In this document: positions 1 through 13,820 of the stretch, piece by piece
Position numbering within the stretch: the stretch's first letter is position 1
Layout: every line of letters begins with the position of its first letter
Source: Climacteris rufus
Lineage: Eukaryota; Chordata; Aves; Passeriformes; Climacteridae
Length of the DNA: 64,000 nucleotides
Reading direction: 5' to 3'
NCBI GenBank assembly: GCA_013398175.1
Contig: VZRZ01004912.1
Span: 68,463-132,462 of the forward strand
Notes under the pieces: model-generated
Seen by the model: only the letters and a program-made list of their open reading frames with translations
Databases searched by the model: none
What the model was told of the DNA's origin: nothing
Position numbers and translations under genes: made by a program

Positions 1-561
1 GGTTGTGCTTCACACCATCAATCTCTTGCATAATCAGCACTTCTCTACACACAGAAGCTCCAATACAGAAAATGGATTAGAAACCTATACTGTGGCATTG
101 ACAGAGGAAAGCTTTGCCACAGAAGGTTTCATGCTGATTTCTAAGGTCATTTTCACATCAACCACTGAAGAATTTTTAAAAGCTTTTTTTAGTATTAATG
201 TTACCAAAGATCTATTCAAGTTCATTTTCTGCCACTCATCCGCTCCTCCACCCTTATGGCCAGCACTTTTCCTGTCAATATCCCATAGTGTTTGCTGGAC
301 TGCTTAATTAAAAACTGCACAGTATCCTAAAATATACCCTATTGGTATACAACTGTAAGTTTATTCAAGCTTACAGACAAAATGGTGGAGTTACTGAAAA
401 GTTAAATTACTTGTCTGGTGTCTCACATCAAGCAACAGAAGCAACCTCAGAATTTTGAAGTTTGGATCTGTGTTTTCTCCACAAGAACAACACTTGAATA
501 GTATTTTGTCAAGTAAAGGTTTTAGCCTCTACTCATAGCACAAGTTACAAAAACAACCAGT

Positions 562-638
562 CAAGGCTCCTTAGATGTTTGACAAGAACTGTTAGTTATC
601 AAGTCTCCTTAGATGTTTGACAAGAACTGTTAGTTATC
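562..638. repeat. 38-bp tandem duplication
   Basis: 'ctccttagatgtttgacaag' and the next 14 bases are present at 567-600 and identically at 605-638, period 38. The 34-nt identity points to a recent slippage or an assembly duplication. Confidence 0.9.
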
Positions 639-3600
639 TCTGTGATTGACTTTCACAGTCACAGTCAATATGTTCTCTTTGGTATTTTATATTTAAAATG
701 CCTATGTAGTTACTTATGCAAGGTTTTTCACAAAAAGAGACCAACTAACACTTGGTTTTCCACAGCCTTACCTACATTTATGCCAAAGGGTCATGAATTT
801 AAAAAAACCCCAAACTATCAGGGAAAAAATTAGGAATAAATTATTAAATATAGACATTGAAATATGGGTTATTCAGAATTAAATCCTCTATCTGTAATTT
901 GAAATGAAGTGTCTGGTAGAAAACAACTGATAAATTGAATTTAGTGGGCAGGTCTGTGTGAATTTTAAGACTGTGAGGATCATTGGTGCCATATTTTTGA
1001 ACATATTCACCACAGTATAGATTTATAATCTTTTTTGCTATTTAACTTTAGCAACAGTGTGTTCACCACAGGACTTGCATAGTTCCTCTGCCTACATGCA
1101 CATTATTGCTGTGTATTTCCCTGCCTTCAGATGAAATAACTCTTAAATCTGTGTCCAGCTTCTACTAGCTACTATTGCTCACATAGCACAGAAATCATAA
1201 AAAGTGAAAAATATCTCTGAATGCTGATATTGAACAGTCTTCGAGGATTACAACTGTCAGTATTTAAGATCTAATGTGATAAGCCTCTGTGGTTTAGGCA
1301 TAGGAATCATGAGAGTGGACTAATTCTAGCCCTAAACTAGTGTTACTCTAGCCTTGCAATAGGTAACAATTATGTAATTAATCTTGTCTTTATCATTTCT
1401 TTGATACTTAAATATGCAGACAGCTATGTTGATCTGACAAGCTCACATTTTCATTGTTGTTTTGTATGTTTCCCAAGGCTTTGAAAGAGAAATTGGCTTC
1501 CCATACAAAGATGCTTATTTATAGAAAAACTTCTTGTTCAAAACCAAATTGATTTTAACTCCCACGATAGAAGATGGCCAAATATTGCAAGATGACACAT
1601 TCCCACTGGGCATGTGGATTTAGGAAAAAGCTAAGCAGCAAGCTAACAAAAAACTAAGCCCTAAGACCTTCAGTTAAAACATTCAATAAAGAGGATTGGG
1701 TTCAGCTACTTCAAATCCTCTTCACTAACACAACAGACAGCTTCTGAAGGAAAACTTTTTGGAATGGTCAACCATACTGCAGGAAACTCAAAATTTGTCA
1801 AGAACCATAAGAAAACATGTTGAAAAAATTGCATGGCATCCCAATTTAACGTCTGATACACAGGGTGTATTACAGACCATGTGATGTACTTTAGCTTATG
1901 GACTGTGCTCAGCAGGAGGCAGGAATGTGTTTAAGAGCTTTGCTGAATTGGATCTGGAAGATCTAGCAAAGCAAACAAGGTTTATAGAAGAGTCATGTGT
2001 TTGTACAGGAGCTTCTCCAGCAATATCTATGTTTAAGACAAGCCTTAATGCGCTTACTCTCATCCCTATACTTCATATAAGCTGGTGGGGCTTTTTCCCC
2101 CCCAAGTTTCCCAAGACAACAAAATTTTACAAAAAGGGTAATTTCAAAAATTGTGTTTCCCTTCCCAAATATACAGTGTTCTGGCTATTTCTGCAGCTAC
2201 TGTCTGAATGTGAGAGGACACTTGACAAAGGCGGTGGAGAAGATTGCAAGTGGTCGAGTGACTCTTCTAAATGTTTCTTTGTTTTTAGTGGAGTCATGTG
2301 AATTAGCCCCATTCAAGCTCCCACCTAAGATGCAAATAGAAAGCCCACTTTGGTATCTAAGCCCCCCTAGAGAGGCAGAGTATTTGAATTTATGCTCACA
2401 ACAGGGCAGGATCATTTTACAAGAGCCAAAGGTGTGAGTTTTCAGGCAACAGTAACCAGGTCATTTACAACCATCTGTTCCTGGCCTCAGCCTCCCTGCA
2501 GTCATCACCAAAGCGGTGCCCTAATTAATTTTCACCTGCTAATCAGTGAAGACAGCTCTGAAACTAACAAATCATCCAGTTTTAGTCAACAGCTTCTGGA
2601 CTCCTGTGGGTAGCATTTCCGTGAGACTTTATTACCAATAAAGGGAAAGAGTTTTCTCTGAAAGAAGCACTCCTGTAAGGCTTCTGACCTGCCCTGAGTG
2701 CAAGAGCCCTGTGACAGAACAAAAATGCTTCATGTGATTCCTTAGACAAAGAACAGGAGCTACACTGGCAATTGCCTCCAAATCTTCAACCAAATATTGA
2801 GGCACCTTATTAATTTTGATTTCAGGAAATAGGTATATAAATTCTTGGAGCTACAGGCTTAAAAGACCTGCTTGAGGTGTGATGGGAAGTCTGTGAGGAA
2901 GCAGGGAACTGAATCATATTTTCTCAAGTCCTAGGTAAGCTCTCCAACCACTGCAACATCCTTCCACTACCATGTGGCTTTAAATCGGGCAAGTAATTTA
3001 CTACAATGCCACTGACACTCCATTTTGAACTGAGAGAAGATTAACACATAGCTCCAAACCAGAACTATTGTATTTTATTTGTTCTGAAAACTGATAAAGC
3101 AAAACTCATAACACTATGTATTCTTCAAACCTCCCAACTCCATCTGATGGCACAACTTATACTGATCTCTGGGGGTGTTTTGTGTACATGTTTTCCTTGT
3201 ATATAGCTATGATTCCTTGAGATAAAAAAATATTCACAATTTTCAAATGAGTTGTTTTATTCCATGGAATGAACCTGCTTTTAAAAACAAACATTTGCAT
3301 TATCACAATAGTGTTACTTTGATTTAGCAGGTACTATAAAAGGTCCAAGAGGAAAAACTCGTGTAGGTAAATATTGAAAGAAAACGTCTTTAGACCCATC
3401 AAAGCTGCTCAATGAGAAATGAACAGCAAGAGTTTATGATCTAGTTTCTTCACTGCTGCTTGTGATTCTGTATCACAGTACCTTACCTAGGGCTCAGAAA
3501 AGTATAATTTATAAGTGTGAACAGTGCACAGCATTCATTAATAATCCACACTAAATAAGGTCAAAATATCACCTCACAAAAACTCTATTATGCTCTCTCA

Positions 3601-4089
3601 TGAGCATATAACAGCTTTGAACAGGAGCTAACCAAGTAGAACTGCAACAAGGAGAGTTCTTCCCCAAATTCCTCAAACACAGAATTGTCATGGTGACTGG
3701 AGAGAGCTGTCAGTTCACCTGTACCCAGATGTGGCCAATCAATAAGATATTTGCAATTCTATCAGCTGGGATTAGACATAACGCCAAGGGATGTATTCTA
3801 TAATCCCTGTTTTTCAAGATGTATGACAACTATGTAATACAACAGAAGCAAAGGAACCAGAAAATTACATCCCTAGAGGCTGATATAGTTTTTTTGTTGA
3901 GAGCTGGTGCATCACATTCTCAGGCTTGCAGCTGATGCTCCAAGAGTGCAGTCAAGTGTCTTCTTGCAACTGGTTACATGACTGCGGTCTGATGACTAGG
4001 GTGCCATTCAGGTAAGAAATGAAAATGCACCATGCCCCAGATCCAGGTGTAGTCCAAAACCACAATCCCAATTCAAATCAAAGGGAGTC

Positions 4090-4115
4090 TTTTTTTTTTT
4101 TTTTTTTTTTTTTTT
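4090..4115. repeat. Poly-T tract (26 nt)
   Basis: This is an uninterrupted T26 on the plus strand, followed closely by a second T-run ending at 4132. Read on the minus strand it would be the poly-A tail of whatever occupies about 4117-4710, which is GC-richer than its surroundings and has a 100-codon minus-strand open frame (4324-4626) with no recognisable homology. No target-site duplication was found, so a retrocopy is only a possibility. Confidence 0.85.
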
Positions 4116-7100
4116 GTGCACAACTTTTTTTTGCACAGTCGGGAACAACTGGAAAAGAAAGAGTAAACATACCCATGGACATTTCTGTGGTAATTGCACA
4201 GGTGAAGAGAAAGAAGGAGCAGAACTGGAGTTCTGGAGTCACTGGAACTGGAATCACTGGAACTCTGACTCAGATGTACACCTGCACCTCTGCACTGTGT
4301 ATCAGACCCCAGGGACTGAAGCCTTACTCCTCCAATTTTCCCTTTTCTCCCAGCAATGTGCTGCAAGTGGTAATGCAAGCAGTGTGCATGACCTTGTCTA
4401 AGCATTGATTAAAACACACACGGCAGAGAGAAGGGGTAGGGGCAGGTCGTCCACAACTCTTAACTTTGGCTTTGGTTCTCCCAGGCTTTTTGGTTTCTCC
4501 CAGTTTGCATTTGAAGGTACAGGTTAAGGTTTCCACTGCTACAGCTATGCTCCAGAGAGTGCCAGCAGCACGTGCAGGAGCACAAAGGGCTATGAGCACT
4601 AGCATGGCTCTCCCACACTTCTGCAAGAGAACCAGACCACTGGCAGCACGGCAAGACTCAACATTTTGCAGAAGCTGGTTGTCAGCCTCACATTCTCTTC
4701 TTTGTTGACATGCAGCTTGGGTTTTTAAGCTTTTTTGTGTGTGCTATGAGACATGCATAAATAAAAATGAGTGGTATCAGGTAATTATCACAGTAATTGT
4801 GATAGCCTTATGTAGCATCTCAACAAATCAAGGGAAGCTTTTCCTTTTGGAGACAGAACATGAAGTGAGGGATACAAAAATTACCTATATAATGCTGCCA
4901 CAGGGATGCCTCTCAAATCATTTTATCAGCAAAAAAAGAAGCCATGTCTGCTGGTAACAGCTAAAGATCACATTCTAATTTTAGCAGTTGCAGTTAACTC
5001 ATTCCCAATGGAGTTGCACTTACCGTGAGAAGGTTTCTAACTGCTTCAGCACTGAAAGGAAACAAGCATTGAGTCATTCAACTGCAGATCTATATGCAAA
5101 TATGCTTTTTGGCCCATGAAGGGAAAGCATATAGAATCCGCTGCTATAATGCATTCAGCCAAACATTTGCACACATTTCTTATAATGCAAACGCTGGGAA
5201 AAAAAGTAATTCATTTACCAACCAGTGTTTTAGCTGTCCCTATACAAGTATGATCACTGGCATGCACATGCACTCTGTTAGGGACAGAGCATGTGTATAG
5301 GAAATATATGCACACCTAGAATTGGTAAGAAAAGTTTTAATCAACAGATATATTCCCCTTGACACCAAATGGTTCAACACTAATATTATTAATTTTAGTC
5401 ATAGATTATGTTTATATCTAACTCAAGATATATTAAGCCGATATATTACATTTTTATTAAACTTCTGAAGACCATAATACGAGCTGTTCAAATTTTTCAA
5501 TTATTAAGTCCCAGAATAGTGATTCTATAGAAAGAATTTAGTTCCACACAATATTGTAATTTGCTGTGTTGACCGCTAATTAGGTTTACAATACAATCCA
5601 CATCACTGCTAGTCACCCAAAAAGCTTCCTTATAACAAAGGTGATTTAGTACAAAGTAATGAGTAAAATTCTGTTATAGTGATGAGACTTTTGATTGATC
5701 CTTAATGATAGGAGAATCCTAGCAACTAATATTTAAGTATATTAAAAAGAAATAAGGACACTCTCTTGGTGAGGAATGATAAACACAAGTCTCTTTAAAG
5801 AGTGGTTTTTCAATGAACTGTGTAAACAGATTTTCACTTTAGAATAAAATCTTGAGCAAATTATTTCACAACAGGGAATGAGAATTTCTTTTTCATTCAA
5901 AAAAGGTATGAATAAAGAAAAATACAAAAATATTAAATCCAGTAAAGGTCAACACAAAATTATGAAGTAATATCAAAAGGTAAGTGTTCTAGAACTGCCA
6001 TGTGGTTTTCTGCCTAGATTAATCCCTGACATAAGCCTGTGACTGAACAGAGGCATGGGAATCCCATGGGAGCTGGTCTCACATAGGCATCAGGGAGGTT
6101 TTAAATGCAGAATGCAACTGATCACTAGAGATGAAATAGCAAAACTGGGGACCTCTATATTTATTGGCAAAATTCACTGAGCATGCTGACAGGCATTCAA
6201 GAAGGAAATCCACATATAGATAAAAATTCACGAGTATAGTCCCTTCACAGCTCTAATGTGTAGACAGAGAGAAAAACTCTGTCTCTTGCCCAAGCTGGCT
6301 GTGGTCTGTACTGACTGGGGCTCAGCAATGTGCTAATGTGCAGCCCAGCTTTGCAGAGGCAATTGGGCTGAGAAAGAAGAAAACACAAACGGGGGTTCTG
6401 CTGCCATTTTCTCCCAGGTATGCAGATACTGATAAACAACAGGGGAGGAAACTACTTTCACAGCTACAACTTCAAAAAAACACAACAGCTGAAAATGTAT
6501 AAGGACGTGCTTTACAACCGATACAAAATACATTCCTGTTCTACTCTGAAGACCAGGATAGGACTCAAAAACCTGTTGAACTTCAGATGTAAACGCCAGT
6601 CCTTGTGTTTCAATGATACTTATGCTCACATTAAATTTTAAGGATACCTGCAGGCATCGTTGAACTGTGGCCTGAGTGTAGAGTGAAGGGCACTGTCCTA
6701 AAATTCTTGGGTAACTCCAAGTGTTACACTGGAAAGCTTAGATAATATATCATTTCCATAGTTACTTTCACTGCTCTTAATATTTAGCTCCCTCCTTATC
6801 CATTGCTATCAATATCTCAAATCTGGGAGCAATTAGATACGCAAGAGTTAACTTTACAGAAATAATATTGCTGCTTAAATTCAGAGAGGAAAAGGCTAAC
6901 GATTTCTTTTAAAATGTCTTCTAAAATGGAGCTATAATCCTAAGTCCATATATCTGCCCTGTCTGTTGATGGATAATAACATTTAGAATGCTCATGTACA
7001 TCTTTGGTTTGATTAGAATGAAATAGACTGGTACCTCAGTCTAGGAGCCATATTGTTACTATTTTTTTTCTGAGATAATATCAGCAATCTATTATAGTAT

Positions 7101-8704
7101 CTTTTTTTTAGCTAAATTTCTCTGAAAATTTACCCCCTAGAATCCCTACTTGATGTTTTATAGAAACGTGCGTCTTAAACCTTAATTCACTAGACAAACA
7201 AAAGTATCTTAGGACAGAGAAAGGAAAGTTGTTATGGACTGGTGCAAACAAAACATTATTGTTTTTCCCCTTTTGCAGGCTTCAATTACACTGAAAAATG
7301 TTTTTCCTTTTGCTATAATTAGCAAGTGTCTCTCTCAAATTTTTAATGAACAAATTCACATAATAAAACAGATTGGATCCTGATGGAGCACAAAAAAGTT
7401 CCCTAAAGAACCAATTGTGACCTTAAACGGGATAATTATTTCCAAGCTGAGTGTTCAGAACATGTTCAGAACCTAATGGCTGTCCCTGGCAGCTCATTCT
7501 CATTTGTTTTGTTTTTTTTTTTTCATTCTATGTCAAGACGGGGTAAATCGTGTGCTGCTGTTTCAAACATTTTCTCCCTAGACATCTCTTCCCATTGCAA
7601 TTATATTGCTTTCAACTCTGTTCCAGCAGTGCTGAGCTATGTGATCTCCTAGCACAGGACAGCCTGGCTGTCAGGGACTGGTGTTTTCCTCCATCTTCCC
7701 CCAAAGAACAGAGAATTTAATTGTCATGTTGGACATTAGTGCATTCCTAGCAGCACAACCAGGCAGTGTTTTCCACTTGGAACTCTAAGGGCTGGAGACA
7801 TTTCAGAGCCCAGAGGAGAACAAGCTACAAAGGCTCTAAATAATCTTGGAGTAGAAGTTGAAAGGAATCAAAGCAAAAACTTAGAAAGGAGAAAGCACAC
7901 CTGAGGGAAAGAATCAATGGGGATGGAATGAGGACAGGAAAAGAAAAAAATAGGAAATGCTTGTGAAAGACAGGGAACAGATCTCATGTGAAACAGAGTT
8001 TCAAAGGATGAAAAGCATTCCCCTGCTGTGCTGCTCCAGTACCTGCCAGAGTGATGCAGCAGCACGTGTTCAGGTATCTCCTTGTTTGAGGAGTATCAGT
8101 GGGGTCTAACTTCCCCGTGTTCCCCATACCAGGAGGTTTCAAATGTTACTCTACATTGTTCACTATTTGGAGAAGAGCAGCAGGCACAGACCCTTGAGGA
8201 GTCAGCCCCTTGTTTGCACACCAGCATGGGTGCAGAGCCAGCAACAGTGCCTTGCTCCCTGGTGTGGGTATGGTGTCTGCAACCCTGGGAGTGGGATTTC
8301 CTAGGATGGGAACAAGCAGAGTTATCACAGATGAGTGATTTGCAAAGCCAGGGCTCATTTCACCATACTCCAACCACCTAGAATTCAAACAACTAGTCTA
8401 GGTGATTTGTCTAGGCTGCCTCCAAGGTCAGTGTGGAGGTCACTGTCAGTGTAAGACTCATCTCCCCCTTTGACAGGTACTTCTCTATAACACTGGGAAA
8501 AAATTAAACTGAAAATTCTAAAACTTCAAAAGATAACCGTTTTTACTTCCAGGATCTAATTGCTAGGGATTAGTCTGATATTACTAAATTATTCGTATTA
8601 AACAGCTCTCAAAATTGGTGAATTCCATCAGTCTGGGCTGGAATCAGAGGCCTAAGAGCTCATCATCCTGTTACCACTCTCTCTGAATTGTTGCATTCCT
8701 CATT

Positions 8705-8776
8705 AAAAAAAAAAAAAAAAAAAGGAACAAAAAAGATGTGNATCCTAGACTAAAAAAAAAAAAAAAAAAAAAAAAA
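8705..8776. repeat. Duplicated poly-A unit around an ambiguous base
   Basis: A19 (8705-8723) followed by 'ggaacaaaaaagatgtg' is repeated almost exactly as A25 (8752-8776) followed by 'ggaaccaaaaagatgtg'. Between them is the only n of the window (8741). The repeat of both the homopolymer and its flank around an n suggests a sequencing or assembly join, but a real tandem duplication is not excluded. Confidence 0.85.
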
Positions 8777-11700
8777 GGAACCAAAAAGATGTGATATTTA
8801 ATTATGTTGAAATAACCAAATTATCATGTGCTAGTATGTTAACTTTTCTAGCTGAATCTGCCATTGATGGGATTAAACATGCACATTGTCCTTAGTTCTC
8901 TCTGTATTTGCATATGTTCTTTCTCTTCCCTTTTTCTTATTTATGTTTTCCTTCAACTACCAGCTTTTCTAGGCTTGCGAAATAATCACAGAAGTGAGGA
9001 ACAGTCTGATGTTACTTGCTGTAATTAATCCAGATATTAAAGTTTTTTAAATAAGAGGCCCAGCAAGCGTAGCTTTACAAAAACAGACTGCAAGTTCTTG
9101 TCTCAATCTGAATTAAATCAGGGAATGGCCAGGTCTAAACAGGGGAAGAACAGAACAGAGGACCCTCCAGAAAACTAGTGACTCTTCCATGATATCAAGT
9201 TCTACTGGGATAAGCAGAAGCTCGTTAAATTTCTCCAATTAATCTGTAAATGAAAGGCTGAAGGAAATTATCATCTTAGTTGCTTTTAAAAGAAATAAAC
9301 TTCTAGCCTGGAAAGGATGCTATCATCTATATATTTCTCCACGGTGGGCTATTTTTCAAGTTCCGAAAACTTTAGAGTATAACCTACACTGTGTATGCAT
9401 TTACATTCTGCTGGATGGTCAGAGATGCCTTAAACTTCATGGTATATGAACTACAATTAGTGATAATTTAAAAGTTCTAGTCTTTGCCACAGAGGACTAA
9501 CCCTAAGTCTTATTAATGAAATATGATAACATTAGTAGATAGAAGATGCAAAGTTTGGCATATGCTTTGACATAACATTGTTCTTTGCTGGAACACAACC
9601 TCAAATAATAACTTCAAAAACTGTTATTCGAAAAGTGTAGCACATGTGCAGTGAAGCCTCATTCCCTGATAAGATTTCATTTTTCTTACCTGGTCTCCTC
9701 TGTAGCTATAAAGAAACCATCATCTGAAGCATCAAGCCAATTTTGCCTCTGCCTCTTGATCACTGGAATGGTGCTTGTCTTAATGGCACTTGCACTGGCT
9801 TGCAAGGCCTTACCATTAGTCATATGGATATGCGGAGCAGCATGCTGAAATCATAATAAAAGGGAAAAGTATTTGCTTGGGAATAAGCATAATTCCATTA
9901 ACTAATTCTGCTCTAAAGGGCAGCCTACACAAGTCTCAAAACCCAGCTCCTCTGCCTCAACCAGTACACCTGGGGGTAAGATCACAACCAACCTGTGCCC
10001 ATTGATATGTTTTATGCATATATCTTAAAACTCTTTAAAAACAAAATTAACTATTGTTAATGTCATTTTATACAAAAAAATATTGAGGCATTAGTCAGTG
10101 CTATGAACTAAGCAGTTCAGAAACAGAAACCCGTTGATTTTGGGAGAAAATTAACATTTTCTGAGCAAAAAACTAACGTCTCAAGCAATGAAATACAAGA
10201 TTTCTTTTTTAATCCAAGTATGTCATTAAGCTAATTTCAAAAAAATCATACTTCTCACTTCACAGGTCCTTACTCTGCCTGTTTTTTTTTTTTAAATAGA
10301 AGTCACTGAACAAGACAAGTGGTTTGGTCATGCCACTAACTTAAATGGAAGCAGGAAAACAAAGGTTTATATCACTATGCTGGTGCCATGGTTCTTAAGT
10401 TTACTCACTACTCTTCACCTATGTAGAGCTACCTGAAATACACCTGCATTCATTGTAAAACATATAATATTAAATAAAAAACAATGCATTAATCTTCCAC
10501 TAAAACTTTACCTGGAATAATTTTGCAATAACAGCAAGTACTCAGATCTAACAAGAGAAGCTGCTTTCTGATAAAGGAGGAGAGAGTGAAAACATTTTCT
10601 GTATCATCTATAGGTAATGTTTTGAAGAATATACCATGGCAAATATAGTAATCTTGGAAATCTGAATCTTTTTACCCACATAATTGATTAGCAGCAGGAT
10701 TAACAATACTTGCATAAAAACAGATGACAGAAGACATTATACAAAGATGCAAATTTGCTTACTTTATCTCACATAGATTCAACACCATGTTTTATTAGGA
10801 AAAAACACTGTTTCCTTGGTAAATAATACCAGTATTCCACATTACTGATAGCATTTTTGTAATATTCCTAAAAATGCACACATTGTTGTACATTCATGGG
10901 AGTACCCCCTAATTAGGGGATAAATAGTACAGTCACTGAGTAAAGAAGGGACTGATAGCACCACAAAGACCAGCAGAATAGAGCACAAAACTGATCTCTT
11001 AAATCATGTCGTAAAAACACAACAGCCAGAAAAGATAAGCAAGGGCATTATTTTATCTGAACAATTCTTACACTCACATTCAAAGTATTGTATTCACATT
11101 ATGACACAACTTTCACCACATACAGATCCACACCATTTGCTCCCTCCAGTAGGACAAATTTCATGCATTGGACAGAAAATTCCAGTATTCATTATGTTAC
11201 TGCAAGTAACTGAGCCATCCCATCTGTGATTTCTTAGATCTCATGTAATAAAACCAAACAAGAAGAGGAGAAACAAGACATCAAATTTGAGTGAGTCACA
11301 TATAAATATTTCTTAGAGCTAAACTATTTTCCTTTGTCTTAAAAACAAACAAGATTTATTATTAATTTAGTTGTTGTTGCACATAGGGTCATAAATCTGT
11401 CTTTGTAGTCCTTCTAAATATTTACTTAATTTTTTTTCCATTTTTTCATTCAGTGTCTCCACTGCAGTTTTGCTTTCAGATATTTTTTTGCATTGGCTTT
11501 GGTGGGGACAAAGACCTAAAGGACATGCTACTAGAAGTAATTCAGCTGTTATTTAGAAAAAATTCAGGATAAAATGCATAGGTGGGATGAAATTAGAAAC
11601 TCATTAATGTATTTAACCGATGATCTCTTAGTGTACAGTTGGTAGTATTCAAAAAGAGATTAAGTCCTGCATAGAAAATACATCAGATTTCCCACTAAGT

Positions 11701-12610
11701 AATTTTATCTAGAAATTGTTAGTGTCATACATTACAGAGGAACATTTAAGGTCTCCAAAGGTATATTTCTGTTGTGCTTCCCTAGTCAATGGGTTTAGGC
11801 TATCACATATAGTGTTTCATATCTTTTCCCAGGCTCCTTTCTAATACACCACTGAATGTTTCTTTTAGTCAAGATAAGAGATGCAGGCAAAAAAATGATC
11901 AGGAATTGTACAAAGTACAAAAAGTGTATTTGCTATGGCATAAACTCTGAAGAACAGTGAAGCCTGGTGGAAAAAGTACATGTCTTTTCACGATACTATT
12001 TCCCCTGGCACAGTCAGATATTGCGACTAATTCTGAACTTCTGTTTTTTCTACTTTTATTAGTCCCTAATTCTCATTCCAGGCAAGAGATAACATTATAG
12101 AAAATGACACAAAGTTTACAATATAATCTCATTTTTGTTGCATCAAATTGGTCAGAATTTTCTCTTTTATTTCCCTTGTACCCTGGCCCTTTTGAGCTAT
12201 TTGAAGAAATTAATTACATTTCACATAAGAGAAAATAAGATCATTGTTCTCCAGTCTGTGCTAGGGACCACATTAGCTTTAATTTAAAGTTAATAAAAAC
12301 AATTGAAGCTCTTGACCAAGCAATCAGTTCATTATTTCCTCTCAAAAATCATATTCACCAGTGTGCATAAAAATGAACATTCAATGCCGCTGTCATACTA
12401 ATATCAATACCAAGAGCAAAATGAACTTTCATACAAAGTACCCGTTAAATGGGTTTTTTTATTACAATGATAATGAATCCAAATTTTCTCCCTCTAGCAT
12501 ATGGTTATGCCAAAAAGGTTATGAAAGCCTCAAGAATACTTCCTGTGCTACCACAGAAGCTCTTCTCATTTAAAACCCTGTTTGCAGAAGGCCTCAGTGT
12601 TGCCTTATTT

Positions 12611-12678
12611 ACTGTTAAAAATAGCTAGCTCTCTACTAGATAGTTTTCAAGGACTAGTGTTCTATAAACATAGCTATC
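12611..12678. repeat. Half copy related to the foldback element
   Basis: 'actgttaaaaatagctagct', then 'ctagatagttttcaagga' and 'aaacatagctat' correspond in order to the left arm and centre of 53261-53327, with substitutions and small gaps. The matching right arm is not evident after 12680, so this looks like a half element or one whose second arm has decayed. Confidence 0.55.
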
Positions 12679-13022
12679 TTATTGTAGAATTATCTTGTTA
12701 TTGCATTCCTTTCCCATGGACACAGATCTTTGATGGGCATTTCTTTTGACCACTGTAGTCAAAGATGGAAGTGTTAATTTTCTCCAATGAACAGTGATTT
12801 CTAAAAGTGTATATAAGAATTAAAAGAAGGTGGGTTCCTTCCCTTCCTTCCTTTGCTCTGAAGCTGAACACAGCTGTCTCCGGCTCTTTTCTTCTGCGTC
12901 TCCAGCATTCCCGCGGTGATAAGCAGCAATACCTCAGTAATTTCATTATAACACTGTGGTGTGCAATCAGCTGCTGGTGCTTTGATTTTAACTGTGTACA
13001 TCACTAATGAGCTGTGCTCTGA

Positions 13023-13622
13023 GTGTGCAACAGAGCCACTGGTGTGAAGGGTCTGCATACCAGGGGGACATCAGAGCAGCACCTGTACATCAGGAGCTTT
13101 ACCCAGTTTGCATGTTGGACAAATCTTCCTGTTTGCCGAGTGATTCCATTCTCCCAAGTTCTTCAGCTCAATCTGAGTTCTGAGATCTCTTGTACCTCTA
13201 GGGCAAAATTGTTCCATGTTCAAATGACATCAGGAGAAAAACCTTTGAGGTCACTTGAAAGAAAAACTTCTCAAGACAAAGGGAGCTCTGATTCAGCAAA
13301 GTTGCATCCAGTAAAGAATGCAAATATTGAAGTCAGCATGGGGTCACCTCTGGGAAGAGTTTCACCTGCCATACTGTCTCTGTGCTGCAGACTGAACAGA
13401 CCCTCACTGGCTCCCAGAGGTATTTCAAGCACAAGGATACTAGATGCACAATGTAAGTCAAGAGAGGAATCTTGTACAAATTCAGAAATGGGACTCAGAT
13501 TCCAAATCACAGTCGAGGTTCCTGTCTATAAGTGGCTGAGCATTTATTCATTGAGAGCCACTAAAAATTCTGAAAAGACACTCAGGTCTGAAAAGATATT
13601 CAGCTTTGAAATAAATACATGA
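13023..13622 (+). other. 200-codon stop-free stretch, unknown
   Basis: The frame opens directly after a TGA at 13020-13022 and closes at a TGA at 13620-13622, giving 199 sense codons. This is the longest in the window outside known elements. The first in-frame ATG is at 13224, so a conventional start would leave about 132 residues. The translation is Ser-, Arg- and Leu-rich with several Cys, without any repeat, signal peptide or motif I recognise. It is antisense to MTA3 and lies far beyond its end. It could be an exon of an unrecognised gene or noncoding RNA, a fossil, or chance in a locally GC-richer patch. Confidence 0.25.
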
Positions 13623-13820
13623 CACCAACAGTCATTCACAGTGTAAAAACTAACAGTGAACATTTATGCTCTGGCTGAAGAAATATTTAACCGGACTATC
13701 ATAAAGTCCTAGGTAGACTTCAATTTATGATTTCTTATGTTTTCCCCCATTGTTTCAAAAAGGAAAAATTCCCATTGCCATAAGTTAATATTTTAAATTT
13801 ATTTGCATCTTAAAAGAAAA

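Larger units (their letters stand above)
639..12610. other. 3' flank, distal part, no gene recognised
   Basis: This is about 12 kb without a recognisable gene. Apart from the poly-T at 4090 and the duplicated poly-A unit at 8705, I see only short chance reading frames. Slightly GC-richer patches lie at about 4200-4710 and 8040-8480. Confidence 0.55.
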
